Origin: Sphingomonas endophytica
GTDB lineage: Bacteria; Pseudomonadota; Alphaproteobacteria; Sphingomonadales; Sphingomonadaceae
DNA length: 49,996 nt
Assembly: GCF_001476895.1 (NCBI RefSeq)
Contig: NZ_LDTB01000027.1
Span: 1 to 49,996 of the forward strand
Direction of reading: 5' to 3'
In this document: positions 28,375 to 37,252 of the stretch, piece after piece
How the letters are laid out: every line of letters starts with the position of its first letter
Position numbering within the stretch: position 1 is the first letter of the stretch
Program-made: the position numbers and the translations under genes
The notes under the pieces: generated by a model
The model's database searches: none
What the model was told of the DNA's origin: nothing
The model's input: the letters and a program-made list of their open reading frames with translations, nothing else

Positions 28375-29523
28375 TTACGCGGCAATCGATCCGGCCGCGT
28401 CGCCGATGGCTGCCATATGGCACCGGGCCTTGCCGGCGCGCTTCGCCGCATACATCGCCTCGTCGGCGCGGGCGAGTACCGAAGCCGGTTCGTCCGCATG
28501 TCGTGCGAGAGCGACACCGACGCTGGCCGCCACACAGGAAGCGGCCTCCACCCCGTCGAGCCGCACGGTCGACACCGTGTCGATGATGCGCCGTGCCAGC
28601 GGCACGACCGCCGCTTCCTCATGCCGGCTGCACACCACGACGAACTCGTCGCCGCCCATGCGATAGACGCTCGCCCCCTTCGCCTCGTCTCGGATCGCGA
28701 TCCCGACCTGTCTCAGCAGAGCATCCCCGGCATCGTGGCCGTGGCGATCGTTGAAGCCCTTGAAGCCATCGAGGTCGAGATACATGACCGCGACGGGCCA
28801 CCGGCGGCGGCCGGGCCTGAAGAGCCGCTCCATGTCCTCACGCAATCGCACGCGGTTGCCGAGGCCGGTAAGCGCATCGGAACGCGCGAGCAGCGCATTC
28901 TGCTGTTCCGCCAGGATCATCCGTACCAGCATGCGGTGGTTCTGGATCATCTGGGTGGCCGTCACCACCGCCACCATCGCGAACTGCACAGCGGCGACGC
29001 TGACGCCGCCGCCGAAATGCCGACTGGTCGCGACGCAGACAGGCAGCGCGACCAGCACGATCGTCAGCAGCGCCAGCCCCGGCAGTCCCGCCCAACGCGA
29101 CGCGATCCCGGTGAACATGCCCAGCGTGGAGATGATCGCCATCAGCATCAGCACCGGCGGACCGTTCACGATGCATAACGAGCAGCCGAGGCCGAAGATG
29201 ACGAACAGCACGAACATCGATCCGACCACCGCCGCACGTCCTTCGACCGGTTCGTCACGGCCGTTATCGTGCCGAAAGGAGAGGTAGAGCCGATAGGAAA
29301 TCAATAACGCGTCGATCGCCAGCCATCCGAACGCCCAGGGCCGCCGCGTGATCAGCGCCGCCGTCACGCTCATGATCATGATCGTCGCGCAGGAGATGTA
29401 GACGGCGGGGCGCCGCTGAATCACCGTGGCGATCAGGTCGTCGTGCACCTCGCGCAGATGCGCCGAGGGGCCGGCCGCCAGCCGAACCGCCATCGCCATC
29501 GCGCGCTCGATGCCGCTCAACAT
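28375..29523 (-). CDS. Membrane-bound GGDEF diguanylate cyclase
   Basis: The 382-residue protein has five or six membrane helices in residues 40-195 (for example VYISCATIMIMSVTAALI and GLALLTIVLVALPVCVA) and a GGDEF domain from about 215. The active-site motif is GGDEF (290-294) with the metal aspartate in YLDLDGF. The I-site position five residues before the motif is KGA rather than RxxD, so it lacks product inhibition there. It should make cyclic di-GMP; the membrane part may sense a signal but has no recognised domain. The ATG at 29523 follows GGGGGG; an ATG at 29592 would add a basic, disordered stretch. Upstream a GTTAACC motif is seen, a possible CtrA half-site, weak. Confidence 0.9.
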   Translation of the reverse strand: MLSGIERAMAMAVRLAAGPSAHLREVHDDLIATVIQRRPAVYISCATIMIMSVTAALITRRPWAFGWLAIDALLISYRLYLSFRHDNGRDEPVEGRAAVVGSMFVLFVIFGLGCSLCIVNGPPVLMLMAIISTLGMFTGIASRWAGLPGLALLTIVLVALPVCVATSRHFGGGVSVAAVQFAMVAVVTATQMIQNHRMLVRMILAEQQNALLARSDALTGLGNRVRLREDMERLFRPGRRRWPVAVMYLDLDGFKGFNDRHGHDAGDALLRQVGIAIRDEAKGASVYRMGGDEFVVVCSRHEEAAVVPLARRIIDTVSTVRLDGVEAASCVAASVGVALARHADEPASVLARADEAMYAAKRAGKARCHMAAIGDAAGSIAA

Positions 29524-29630
29524 TGCCCCCCGTCTCGACCGCCCGGTGCCGCCGCCGTCCCGCCCGGACGTGCGACAAACTATGGGCCACACGGGTTAAC
29601 GATCGATAACCACCGGCATACATCCGGTCT

Positions 29631-30431
29631 TCAGGCTTGGCCGCTCACCTGCACCTCGACGTCCAGGCACTCGCGGCCCTCGCCGAGCCGCGATCCCGCG
29701 ACCGGCGAACAGCCGGCGGCGTCCAATGCCACCGCGACGCGGACATGATGTTCCTCGGGCGACAAACCCAGGGTCGGGTCGAAGCCGATCCAACCCAGCC
29801 CGTCGACCCAGGCATCCGCCCATCCGTGCGGCGTCGGGCGCCCGTTCGGCAAGGCATCGCAATAGCCGGTGACGTAGCGCGCCGGAACGCCGATCGCCCG
29901 CGCCGCGGCGATGAACATCTGCGCCATATCGCGGGTGGTCACCGCATCGCGCACGAAAGCGGCGGTCGCGGTCAGTCCTGGCTCCGGGCGGCCATCGACG
30001 ACGGCGAAACGTTCGTGCAGCGCGGCGTTCAGGGCATGAAGCGCGGCGATTGGCGTGCGGTCGGCTGTCGTCTCGCGCGCAAAGGCGGTCAACGCCGCTT
30101 CTGCGTGCGTCGGCGGCGTGGTGCGCAGAAAAAGCGGAGCGGGCAGCGGCTCGAAGGTGCCGTGCAGCACGCCGCTGGACGAACTGGTCACCACCTCGCC
30201 GACGACCGTGATCTCGATCGCGTCGAGGGGCCCCTCCGCATAAAGCATCGTCGTCAGGTTCCCGAAACCGTCGCGATGCTGACGCAAGCGCGCATCGCAA
30301 TCGACCGCGATATTCCATTCCGCGACCGTCTGGTCGTGCGTATCGCGCGGGGTCATCCGCAACAATTGTACGACGCGTCCCTGCGGGGCGGTGAAACGAT
30401 AGGTCGTGCGATGATCGATCGTGAGGCGCAT
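29631..30431 (-). CDS. Transglutaminase-like protein lacking the catalytic cysteine
   Basis: The 266-residue protein has the N-terminal beta domain (RLTIDHRTTYRFTAPQGRVV) and core fold of bacterial transglutaminase-like proteins. The segment that normally reads GVCQDFAH reads VTTRDMAQ (residues 164-171), so the nucleophilic cysteine is replaced by Thr166. The histidine and aspartate of the triad remain in HGWADAW (202) and GFDPT (218). Either the protein is not a peptidase or transferase and serves as a binding module, or it uses other chemistry. It is the last of three genes joined by ATGA overlaps with alpha-E and ATP-grasp proteins, a combination predicted to make or attach peptides. No frameshift is seen; the frame is intact. 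Confidence 0.9.
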   Translation of the reverse strand: MRLTIDHRTTYRFTAPQGRVVQLLRMTPRDTHDQTVAEWNIAVDCDARLRQHRDGFGNLTTMLYAEGPLDAIEITVVGEVVTSSSSGVLHGTFEPLPAPLFLRTTPPTHAEAALTAFARETTADRTPIAALHALNAALHERFAVVDGRPEPGLTATAAFVRDAVTTRDMAQMFIAAARAIGVPARYVTGYCDALPNGRPTPHGWADAWVDGLGWIGFDPTLGLSPEEHHVRVAVALDAAGCSPVAGSRLGEGRECLDVEVQVSGQA

Positions 30432-31366
30432 CAGTGGAACTTGAACTGCCGGCCGATCGCGTCGTGCAAATGCGCGTTCTCCGCGATCAGGGCCTGGAGA
30501 TGCTGGTGCAGTCCGGCGGCGATGACGTCGCCGGTGCGCGTGCGCGCAACCCGCGCCTGACGCGTTCGCGCCATGCGATCGGCCTCGCCCTGCGTCCCGC
30601 TGGCGCGCGCCAGCGCGGTCAGCGCGGTCACCGTCTCCTCGATCGAGGCGGCGATGCTGCGCGGCAGTTCGACGCGGCTGAGCAGCAGATCGATGACGTT
30701 GGTCGGGTTCAACCCGTCATTGTAGAGCCATCGAAAGGCAGTGACCGCCGATACGGTCTGCAGGATCGTCGTCCACTGGTCGCGATCGACGGTACCGCCG
30801 ACGCGCTCCCCCTCCGGCAGCAGGATGTGATATTTGACGTCCAGCAACCGTGCGGTGTTGTCCGTTCGCTCCACCGCCTGCCCCAGCCGGATGAACGAGG
30901 TCGTCTGGTTGCGCAGCATCCGGTGCACCGCCCCCTCGAACCCGCGCGTTTCCGCCTTCACCGCGTCGACCACCGCCAGCGTCGCGGTGGGATCGAGCCG
31001 GCCCATGCGCTGGTCGAAGATCAGCCAGGCACCATTGATCGCCTGCCACGCCTCGCGACTGAGCGCGGTGCGCACCGCGCGGGCGTTGTCACGAGCCAGA
31101 GCGAGGCAGCGGAGGATCGATCCCGGATGCGCGCTGCTGGCGAGGAGGAAGTGCACCACATCCTCACGGGTCAGCGGACTGCCGCTGGCGGCGAACGCCT
31201 CCGATGTCTCGCCCACCGACAGTGCGGTGCGCCACGCATCCTCCCCCGCCGAGCGGGTCGACAGCACGTCGAGGCGCAAGGTCGCCTCCACCAGCCGCGC
31301 GATGAAATCGGCGCGCTCGATATAACGGCCCAGCCAGTAGAGCGACGCGGCGGTGCGACTGAGCAT
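30431..31366 (-). CDS. Alpha-E domain protein
   Basis: The 311-residue, almost entirely helical protein begins with MLSRTAASLYWLGRYIERAD, the N-terminal signature of the alpha-E family, and continues with repeats of conserved Arg and Glu (TDNTARLLDVKYHILL). Alpha-E proteins occur fused to or beside circularly permuted ATP-grasp enzymes and transglutaminase-like proteins; comparative work predicts a shared role in peptide synthesis or tagging, but no biochemical role is settled. It overlaps both neighbours by ATGA, so the three proteins are likely made in fixed ratio. Confidence 0.94.
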   Translation of the reverse strand: MLSRTAASLYWLGRYIERADFIARLVEATLRLDVLSTRSAGEDAWRTALSVGETSEAFAASGSPLTREDVVHFLLASSAHPGSILRCLALARDNARAVRTALSREAWQAINGAWLIFDQRMGRLDPTATLAVVDAVKAETRGFEGAVHRMLRNQTTSFIRLGQAVERTDNTARLLDVKYHILLPEGERVGGTVDRDQWTTILQTVSAVTAFRWLYNDGLNPTNVIDLLLSRVELPRSIAASIEETVTALTALARASGTQGEADRMARTRQARVARTRTGDVIAAGLHQHLQALIAENAHLHDAIGRQFKFH

Positions 31367-32868
31367 CAGAGCATCCCTCCGCGCAGCGTCTGCGTCATGC
31401 CGCCGCCGATACCGCTCATGCTCTGGGTCATCGTGCCCTGTTCGGCCATCAGCACGAAACTGTCCTTCGTACCGCCGCCCTGCGATGAGTTGACGACCAG
31501 CGACCCTTCGCGCAGCGCGACGCGGGTCAGCCCGCCGGGGACGACCTGTACGCCCTTCGCGCCGCTCAGCACGAACGGGCGGAAATCGACGTGGCGCGGC
31601 GCGACCCCCTGTTCCACCAGCGTCGGCACCGTGGACAGCGCCAGCGTCGGCTGCGCGATATAGCGTTCGGGTTGCGCGATCAGCGCGGCACGGAACCGCT
31701 CCACCTCCGCCTTCGACGCGGTCGGGCCGACCAGCATCCCGTAGCCGCCCGATCCGTCGACCAGCTTCACCACCAGTTCGTCGAGATGATCGAGCACGTA
31801 GCGCAACGCCTCGGGCTCGCGGCAGCGATAGGTTTCGACGTTCGGCAGCCGGGCCTCGCTGCCGGAGTAGAATTTCACGATCTCCGGCATGTAGCTGTAG
31901 ATCGCCTTGTCGTCGGCGATGCCGTTGCCCGGCGCATTGATGATCGCGACGTTGCCGGCGGCATAGGCCGCGATCAGGCCGGGCACGCCCAGCATCGAGT
32001 CCGGGCGGAACACGAGCGGATCGAGGAAATCGTCGTCGACGCGGCGATAAATGACGTCGACGCGCACCCGTCCCTCAATGGTGCGCATGTACACGACATC
32101 GTCATCGACCACGAGGTCGGCCGCCTCGACCAGTTCGACACCCATGGAATCGGCCAGGAAACTATGCTCGTAATAGGCCGAATTATAGTGACCGGGTGTC
32201 AGCACCACGCAGGTCGGGCGACCGCCGCAGCCACGCGGCGCGACCGAGCGCATCGTCTCCAGCAGCCGGTCGGGATAGCTGTCCACCGCCGCGACGCGGA
32301 ACTTGGCGAACAGTTCGGGACAAAGCCGGACCATCGCCTCGCGATTCTCCAGCATGTAGCTGACGCCCGATGGCGTGCGGGCATTGTCCTCCAGCACGAA
32401 AAAGTCGTCCGGTCCGGTACGGACCAGATCGATCCCGCAGATGTGCGCCCACACGTCGTGCGGCGGACGGATGCCGGCGATCTCCGGGCGGAATTGCGCG
32501 TTGCCGAGGATCAGGTCGGCGGGCAGCACGCCCTCCTTCAGGATGCGCTGCTCACCATAGATATCGACCAGGAACGCATTGATCGCCTCGACGCGTTGCA
32601 CCAGCCCTTCGGAAAGGCGCGCCCATTCGTCGGCCAGAAAGACGCGCGGCACGATATCGAAGGGAATGATCCGCTCGCTCGCCTCACTCTCCCCATAGAC
32701 GGCAAAGGTGATTCCGAGCTGGCGAAAGGTCGTCTCGGCAGACTGCTGACGACGTCGCAATTCGCCGTCGGGCGTATCGGTCAGCCACCCGCAAAGCTCC
32801 CGCAATTCCGGGCGAGCGCCATCGGCGTCCCCTGCCCCCATGATCTCGTCGAACGGCGCTGTCCCCAT
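31366..32868 (-). CDS. Circularly permuted ATP-grasp protein (type 2)
   Basis: The 500-residue protein belongs to the circularly permuted ATP-grasp family (DUF404/DUF407 regions). Marks are the N-terminal IPFDIVPRVF, NAFLVDIYGEQRIL, the ARTPSGVSYMLENR segment, RRVDDDFLDPL, AIINAPGNGIADDK and VKLVDGSGGYGMLVGP near residue 360, which form the nucleotide-binding region. ATP-grasp enzymes join a carboxylate to an amine through an acyl phosphate; this group is predicted to act on peptides. I use the ATG at 32868 with CAGGGGT in front rather than the ATG at 32895. First gene of the three-gene cluster with alpha-E and transglutaminase-like proteins; no Anbu-type protease gene is next to it. Confidence 0.94.
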   Translation of the reverse strand: MGTAPFDEIMGAGDADGARPELRELCGWLTDTPDGELRRRQQSAETTFRQLGITFAVYGESEASERIIPFDIVPRVFLADEWARLSEGLVQRVEAINAFLVDIYGEQRILKEGVLPADLILGNAQFRPEIAGIRPPHDVWAHICGIDLVRTGPDDFFVLEDNARTPSGVSYMLENREAMVRLCPELFAKFRVAAVDSYPDRLLETMRSVAPRGCGGRPTCVVLTPGHYNSAYYEHSFLADSMGVELVEAADLVVDDDVVYMRTIEGRVRVDVIYRRVDDDFLDPLVFRPDSMLGVPGLIAAYAAGNVAIINAPGNGIADDKAIYSYMPEIVKFYSGSEARLPNVETYRCREPEALRYVLDHLDELVVKLVDGSGGYGMLVGPTASKAEVERFRAALIAQPERYIAQPTLALSTVPTLVEQGVAPRHVDFRPFVLSGAKGVQVVPGGLTRVALREGSLVVNSSQGGGTKDSFVLMAEQGTMTQSMSGIGGGMTQTLRGGML

Positions 32869-32957
32869 GTGACCCCTGTAACGCCCGAGCGGCAATTCCG
32901 TCGCATGCTGATCGAGATCACGCTGCGGTGCAACCGCTCAATCCCGAAACGCGACGA

Positions 32958-34988
32958 TCATTGCAATTCGGTCAACGTCGCGGGCGTCAGCACCTGCGGC
33001 AGCACGCGGGGCGTGGACGAACGCGGGGCGTACCAGAGATATAGCGGAACGCCGGCACGATTGTGCTGCCCGATGAAACGGCTCAGCGTCGGATCACCAT
33101 CGGTCCAGTCGCCGACCAGCACCGCGACGCGCTTGCGGCGAAACGCCTCGGCGACCGCGGCGGTCTCGATCGCCGCCTTTTCATTGACCTTGCACGTCAG
33201 ACACCAGTCGGCGGTGAAATAGGCGAAGACCGGCCGACCCTCGGCACGCAAGGTAGCCAGCCGCGCCTCGCTGAAGGGCTCGGCACCCGGCAGCCCGCCG
33301 GTGGACATGCTGGCGGATGCCGTGGCCGGACGGACCGCCCCCAGCGTCCCCGCCGCCAGCAGCATCGACAGCGCGGCCGGCACCCACGCTGCGTGCGCGC
33401 CACGATGCTGACGGCGGCCCGTCCACCACAGCCCGAGCGCCGCGAGCAGCGCCGCGGCCAGCCCCAACGTCATACCATCCACCCCCGCCTGTCGCCCCAA
33501 CACCCAGGCGAGCGCCAGCGCGGTCGCGAACATCGGAACGGACAGGATATGGCGCAGCCGGACCATCCACGCTCCCGGCTTCGGCAGTCGGCGGCGCAGC
33601 GCGGGAATGAAGCCGATCGCGAGGAACGGCAACGCGATACCGATGCCCAGACCCGCGAACACCAGCAGCGCGGTCGCGGGCGGCAGTACCAGCGCCGCAC
33701 CCAGCGCCGCCCCCATGAACGGCCCGGTGCACGGCGTGGCGACGAAGGCCGCCAGCGCGCCGGTCATGAACGCGCCCGCCGCGCCATGCCGTCCCGCGAA
33801 CGTCGGCGTCGGCAGTTCGAACAGCCCGGCCAGATTGAGCGCGATACCGGTCACGAGCAGCAGCAGGACGCCGACGATCCGGGGGTTCTGTAACTGGAAG
33901 GCCCAGCCCGCACTCGTTCCGCCGGCGCGCAGCACCAACAGCGTCGCCCCCAGCGCGAGGCACACCAGGATGACCCCGGTCGCATAGGCCAGCGCCTCGG
34001 TGCGCGCCTGTGTCTCGCCCTGACCGGAGCGCGCCAGCCCCAACGCCTTCAGACTGAGGATCGGGAAGACGCACGGCATGACGTTGAGCAGCAAACCGCC
34101 CAGCACGGCCCCGAAGAACGCGGCGACCGCGATGCCGCCGTCCACCGCGTCGGCGGACTTTACCGGGGGGACGATGCCGGGTTGCGCCTCCAGCGACAGC
34201 CCCGGTCCACCGCCGATCGACAGCACGCCCGCGATCGGTCCGCGCGCCGGATCAGCCGCCGCCTTGGTTTCGATTACCACCCGATCGCCGTCACGCGCCA
34301 CCTGCTGCGCGGCGGCGTAGTCGGTCGCACCGCCGGCCGCAGGATAGAACCACACCGCGCCCAGCGCCGCGTCGCGCGGGTACGGCACCGACAGGCGAAA
34401 CCGTCCCTTGTCGTGCTGCCAGGTCGCGGTGCTGCCGAGCGGCTGCGGCAGCGCGCGTCGCCACGTGTCGAACGACGTGCGCATCGCCTTGACGACCTGC
34501 CCGTTTCCGACCGTCAGTCGCGTCGACAGTTCCTGCGTCTCTGGAACGCACATCTGGTCGGTGCACACCAGATAATCCAGCTTCACCCGAATCGGCAGCG
34601 CGGTCCCCGGCGCCAGCCCCCGCGGCACCGTCAATGTGGTGAGCATCGTCCACGGCCGCTCGTAAACGTGATTCATCAACCCGGCGATCACGAGCCGACG
34701 AGGGGCGGGATAGTCGAGCGCGGCCACCGTCACGCCGGGCGGCAACGTCCAGGTCGCCTTGGTCGGCACGCCGGCATCGCCGGGATTCGACCAATAGCCA
34801 TGCCACCCCGCCTCCGGCACCGCGCGAATCGCCAGCGCCAACGGCTCACCCGCAGCGGGACGCTCGGACTCCGCGAAAAGCGTCATCGCGACATGACGTT
34901 GCTGCGCCAGCGCGGGTGCCGACCCCAGCACCATCGCCCAGCATGTCATGAGAGTGAAAAGCGCCGCGCGCACAGCTTGCCTGACCAT
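32958..34988 (-). CDS. dsbD: Protein-disulfide reductase, DsbD family
   Basis: The 676-residue protein has a signal peptide (MVRQAVRAALFTLMTCWAMV to ALAQ), a periplasmic DsbD-alpha-like domain (LDYLVCTDQMCVPETQELS, with a CxxxxC pair), a membrane domain of eight helices with conserved Pro-Cys features (NVMPCVFPILSLKALG and AFVATPCTGPFMGAALGAA), and a C-terminal thioredoxin domain with ADWCLTCK. It would move electrons from cytoplasmic thioredoxin across the membrane to periplasmic partners. Likely clients are CcmG and related proteins of cytochrome c maturation encoded at 47 kb. The open frame extends upstream past 34988 but the signal peptide sets the start. It is divergent from the phosphatase gene with 50 bases between. 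Confidence 0.95.
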   Translation of the reverse strand: MVRQAVRAALFTLMTCWAMVLGSAPALAQQRHVAMTLFAESERPAAGEPLALAIRAVPEAGWHGYWSNPGDAGVPTKATWTLPPGVTVAALDYPAPRRLVIAGLMNHVYERPWTMLTTLTVPRGLAPGTALPIRVKLDYLVCTDQMCVPETQELSTRLTVGNGQVVKAMRTSFDTWRRALPQPLGSTATWQHDKGRFRLSVPYPRDAALGAVWFYPAAGGATDYAAAQQVARDGDRVVIETKAAADPARGPIAGVLSIGGGPGLSLEAQPGIVPPVKSADAVDGGIAVAAFFGAVLGGLLLNVMPCVFPILSLKALGLARSGQGETQARTEALAYATGVILVCLALGATLLVLRAGGTSAGWAFQLQNPRIVGVLLLLVTGIALNLAGLFELPTPTFAGRHGAAGAFMTGALAAFVATPCTGPFMGAALGAALVLPPATALLVFAGLGIGIALPFLAIGFIPALRRRLPKPGAWMVRLRHILSVPMFATALALAWVLGRQAGVDGMTLGLAAALLAALGLWWTGRRQHRGAHAAWVPAALSMLLAAGTLGAVRPATASASMSTGGLPGAEPFSEARLATLRAEGRPVFAYFTADWCLTCKVNEKAAIETAAVAEAFRRKRVAVLVGDWTDGDPTLSRFIGQHNRAGVPLYLWYAPRSSTPRVLPQVLTPATLTELQ

Positions 34989-35038
34989 CGGAGCGCGACC
35001 ATAGCCAATCCGCTCCCCCGTTGCATCAAGGTTGCCCC

Positions 35039-36694
35039 ATGAAAAGCCTGCTTGCCGCCGCCCTGCTCGCCTCCGTCGCGATCGTCGCGCCCGCCGTGGC
35101 GCAGAACGCGACGGCACCCGCCGCCCCGTCGCTGCCACCTCCCCGGCCCAAGCTGATCGTCGCGATCTCGGTCGATCAATTCTCCGCCGACCTCTTCGCG
35201 CAATATCGCAACCGCTATACCGACGGGCTCGCACGATTGCAGCAGGGCGTGGTCTTCCCCTCCGGCTATCAGAGCCATGCCGCGACCGAGACCTGCCCCG
35301 GCCATTCGACGATCCTGACCGGGATGCGCCCCGCGCATACCGGAATCATCGCCAACACCTGGCTCGACCAGCGGGCCGGACGGCCCGACAAGCTGATCTA
35401 TTGCGCCGAGGACGAAAGCGTCGCCGGGACCGATCACGACAAGAACTATGCGCCGTCCGATCTTCATCTGCGCGTGCCGACGCTGGGCGATATGATGAAG
35501 CGGGCCGATCCGAAAGCGCGCGTCGTCTCGGTCGCGGGAAAGGATCGCGCGGCGATCATGATGGGCGGGCACAATACCGACCAGATGTGGTTCTGGGCCA
35601 ATGACCGGTTCGTGACGCTGCCGTCGCGCGGCAATGCGCCGGTCCCGGCGGTGGTCGCGCGTGCAAACGACGCGGTCGGCAAGCTGCTGGCGGCGCCGCA
35701 GCCCGCACTGCCGCTTCCCGGCTATTGCAAGGGACTGGCGCAGCCGATCACGGTCGGCGGGCAGACCATGGGCGCCGGCCGGTTCGAGCGGGCGGCGGGA
35801 GACCGAAAGTCGTTCCGCGCCTCGCCGGCGCTCGACGGCGCGGTGTTCGCGCTGGCCGCCGGGCTGATCCAGGACATGAAGCTGGGGCAGGGCCCCTCGA
35901 CCGACCTGATCGCGATCGGCGCGTCGGCGACCGATTACGTCGGCCATGCGCTCGGCACCCAAGGGTCGGAAATGTGCATCCAGATGGCACAGCTCGACCA
36001 GACGATCGGCGCATTCCTGGGACAGCTCGATCGATGGGGCATCGACTATGAGGTGATGCTGACCGCGGACCATGGCGCGCACGACATGACCGAGCGGCAG
36101 CAACAGCGCGCGATGCCGATGGAGGAGCATGCCTCCGCGACCAACGCCGCAAAGATCGTCGGCGCGGCGATCGGCCGCGACCTGGGCATCGCCGGGCCGG
36201 TACTGATCGGGCCGGAAAGCGACGTCTATGTCGCCGACTCGGTGCCGCCGGCGCGCCGGGCGCAGGTGCTGGCGGAGGCGAAGCGCCGCTATCTGGCGTT
36301 GCCGCAGGTCGCCGCCGCCTTCACCCGCGAGGAGATCGCCGCGTCCCGGTTCGCCACCACGCCGCCGGAAAGCTGGACGCTGCTGGAGCGCGCCCGCGCG
36401 TCCTACGATCCGGAGCGGTCCGGCGATCTGATGGTATTGCTGAAGCCGCGCGTGACGACGATCGTCGCGCCGGGGCCGTTCTACGTCGAAACGCACGGCA
36501 GTCCGTGGGATTACGATCGGCGGGTGCCGGTCATGTTCTGGCGCAAGGGCATGGCCGGGTTCGAGCAGCCGTTGTCGGTCGAGACGGTCGATATCACACC
36601 GACCCTCGCGGCGACGATCGGGCTGCCGGTTTCCGGACTGGACGGGCGCTGCCTTGATCTCGATCCCAGCGCGGCGGATACCTGCCCGCAATGA
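35039..36694 (+). CDS. Alkaline phosphatase, threonine-nucleophile (SPAP/PafA-like)
   Basis: The 551-residue protein has a signal peptide (MKSLLAAALLASVAIVAPAVAQ minus its last residues) and an alkaline-phosphatase-superfamily fold. VAISVDQFSADLF supplies the first metal-binding aspartate, TETCPGHS holds the probable nucleophile Thr85, and LTADHGAHDM and ETHGSPWDY supply the remaining zinc ligands. A threonine instead of serine nucleophile marks the PafA and Sphingomonas SPAP phosphatases, which release phosphate from monoesters in the periplasm. The start ATG at 35039 has AAGG at seven bases; TTG at 35021 is less likely. No PHO box is evident in the 50-base divergent gap. A strong hairpin follows the stop. 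Confidence 0.93.
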   Translation: MKSLLAAALLASVAIVAPAVAQNATAPAAPSLPPPRPKLIVAISVDQFSADLFAQYRNRYTDGLARLQQGVVFPSGYQSHAATETCPGHSTILTGMRPAHTGIIANTWLDQRAGRPDKLIYCAEDESVAGTDHDKNYAPSDLHLRVPTLGDMMKRADPKARVVSVAGKDRAAIMMGGHNTDQMWFWANDRFVTLPSRGNAPVPAVVARANDAVGKLLAAPQPALPLPGYCKGLAQPITVGGQTMGAGRFERAAGDRKSFRASPALDGAVFALAAGLIQDMKLGQGPSTDLIAIGASATDYVGHALGTQGSEMCIQMAQLDQTIGAFLGQLDRWGIDYEVMLTADHGAHDMTERQQQRAMPMEEHASATNAAKIVGAAIGRDLGIAGPVLIGPESDVYVADSVPPARRAQVLAEAKRRYLALPQVAAAFTREEIAASRFATTPPESWTLLERARASYDPERSGDLMVLLKPRVTTIVAPGPFYVETHGSPWDYDRRVPVMFWRKGMAGFEQPLSVETVDITPTLAATIGLPVSGLDGRCLDLDPSAADTCPQ

Positions 36695-36699
36695 GGGGC

Positions 36700-36736
36700 G
36701 TGGCGGGAAGGCGCCGTCACGGCGCCTCTCCGCCAC
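36700..36736. terminator. Bidirectional hairpin terminator between convergent genes
   Basis: GTGGCGG (36700-36706) pairs with CCGCCAC (36730-36736), and inside it GGCGCC pairs with GGCGCC around the loop GTCAC. It lies between the phosphatase stop and the DUF4142 stop. No run of T follows, so the efficiency as an intrinsic terminator is uncertain. Confidence 0.6.
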
Positions 36737-36740
36737 CGGG

Positions 36741-37223
36741 TCACATCGACGACAGCATCTCGATATGGTGCTGCACGACCGGCGCGATCTTCGCCGCTGC
36801 CGCCTTCAACGGCGCGGCGGTGCCGTTCGCCGCATACCCCTGATGCAGCGCGAGTGCCTGATCGTGCGCGGTGCGCTGCTGCGTCACATAGGCGCGATCC
36901 CGGTCCGCGCCGGAGGCGCGGCGCAGGTCGGCGACCATCTGTGCCTGAGCCGGCATCAGCTTGGGCGGCGCGGAACGCACGCCGGCCCTGGCGGCCGCAG
37001 CCTTCACCATCGCGGTGCTCTGGTTGTGATCGCGCACCATCATCTGGGCGAAGGAGCGGACCTTCGGGTCGCGCGTCGATTGAAGCACCAACTGGCTGGA
37101 CGTCTTCTCATACAAATCGCTGGCCCCCGCCGCCGCGACGAAGGCCCCCGGCGAGGTAACCTGCGCCGTTGCTGGCACCGCAGCGATCATCGCGAACGCG
37201 GCCACCGGAACGAAGCTCTTCAT
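36741..37223 (-). CDS. DUF4142 exported protein, stress-related
   Basis: The 160-residue protein begins with a signal peptide (MKSFVPVAAFAMIAAVPATAQ) and is otherwise a DUF4142 four-helix, ferritin-like domain: GASDLYEKTSSQLVLQS, VRSFAQMMVRDHNQST, and the closing HHIEMLSSM. Members often belong to the general stress response of alphaproteobacteria, with no known biochemical role. Two ATGs lie side by side (37226 and 37223); GGGAG favours the second. A near-perfect EcfG-type promoter 30 bases upstream supports stress control. Confidence 0.9.
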   Translation of the reverse strand: MKSFVPVAAFAMIAAVPATAQVTSPGAFVAAAGASDLYEKTSSQLVLQSTRDPKVRSFAQMMVRDHNQSTAMVKAAAARAGVRSAPPKLMPAQAQMVADLRRASGADRDRAYVTQQRTAHDQALALHQGYAANGTAAPLKAAAAKIAPVVQHHIEMLSSM

Positions 37224-37252
37224 CATCACTCTCCCGTTACGTCGCCGCGACG

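Noticed and set aside
29594..29605. GTTAACC before the membrane GGDEF gene and GGTTAAC before the chemoreceptor gene (near 21698) as CtrA sites
   Set aside because: Only half-sites of the TTAA-N7-TTAA motif are present; such halves occur by chance.
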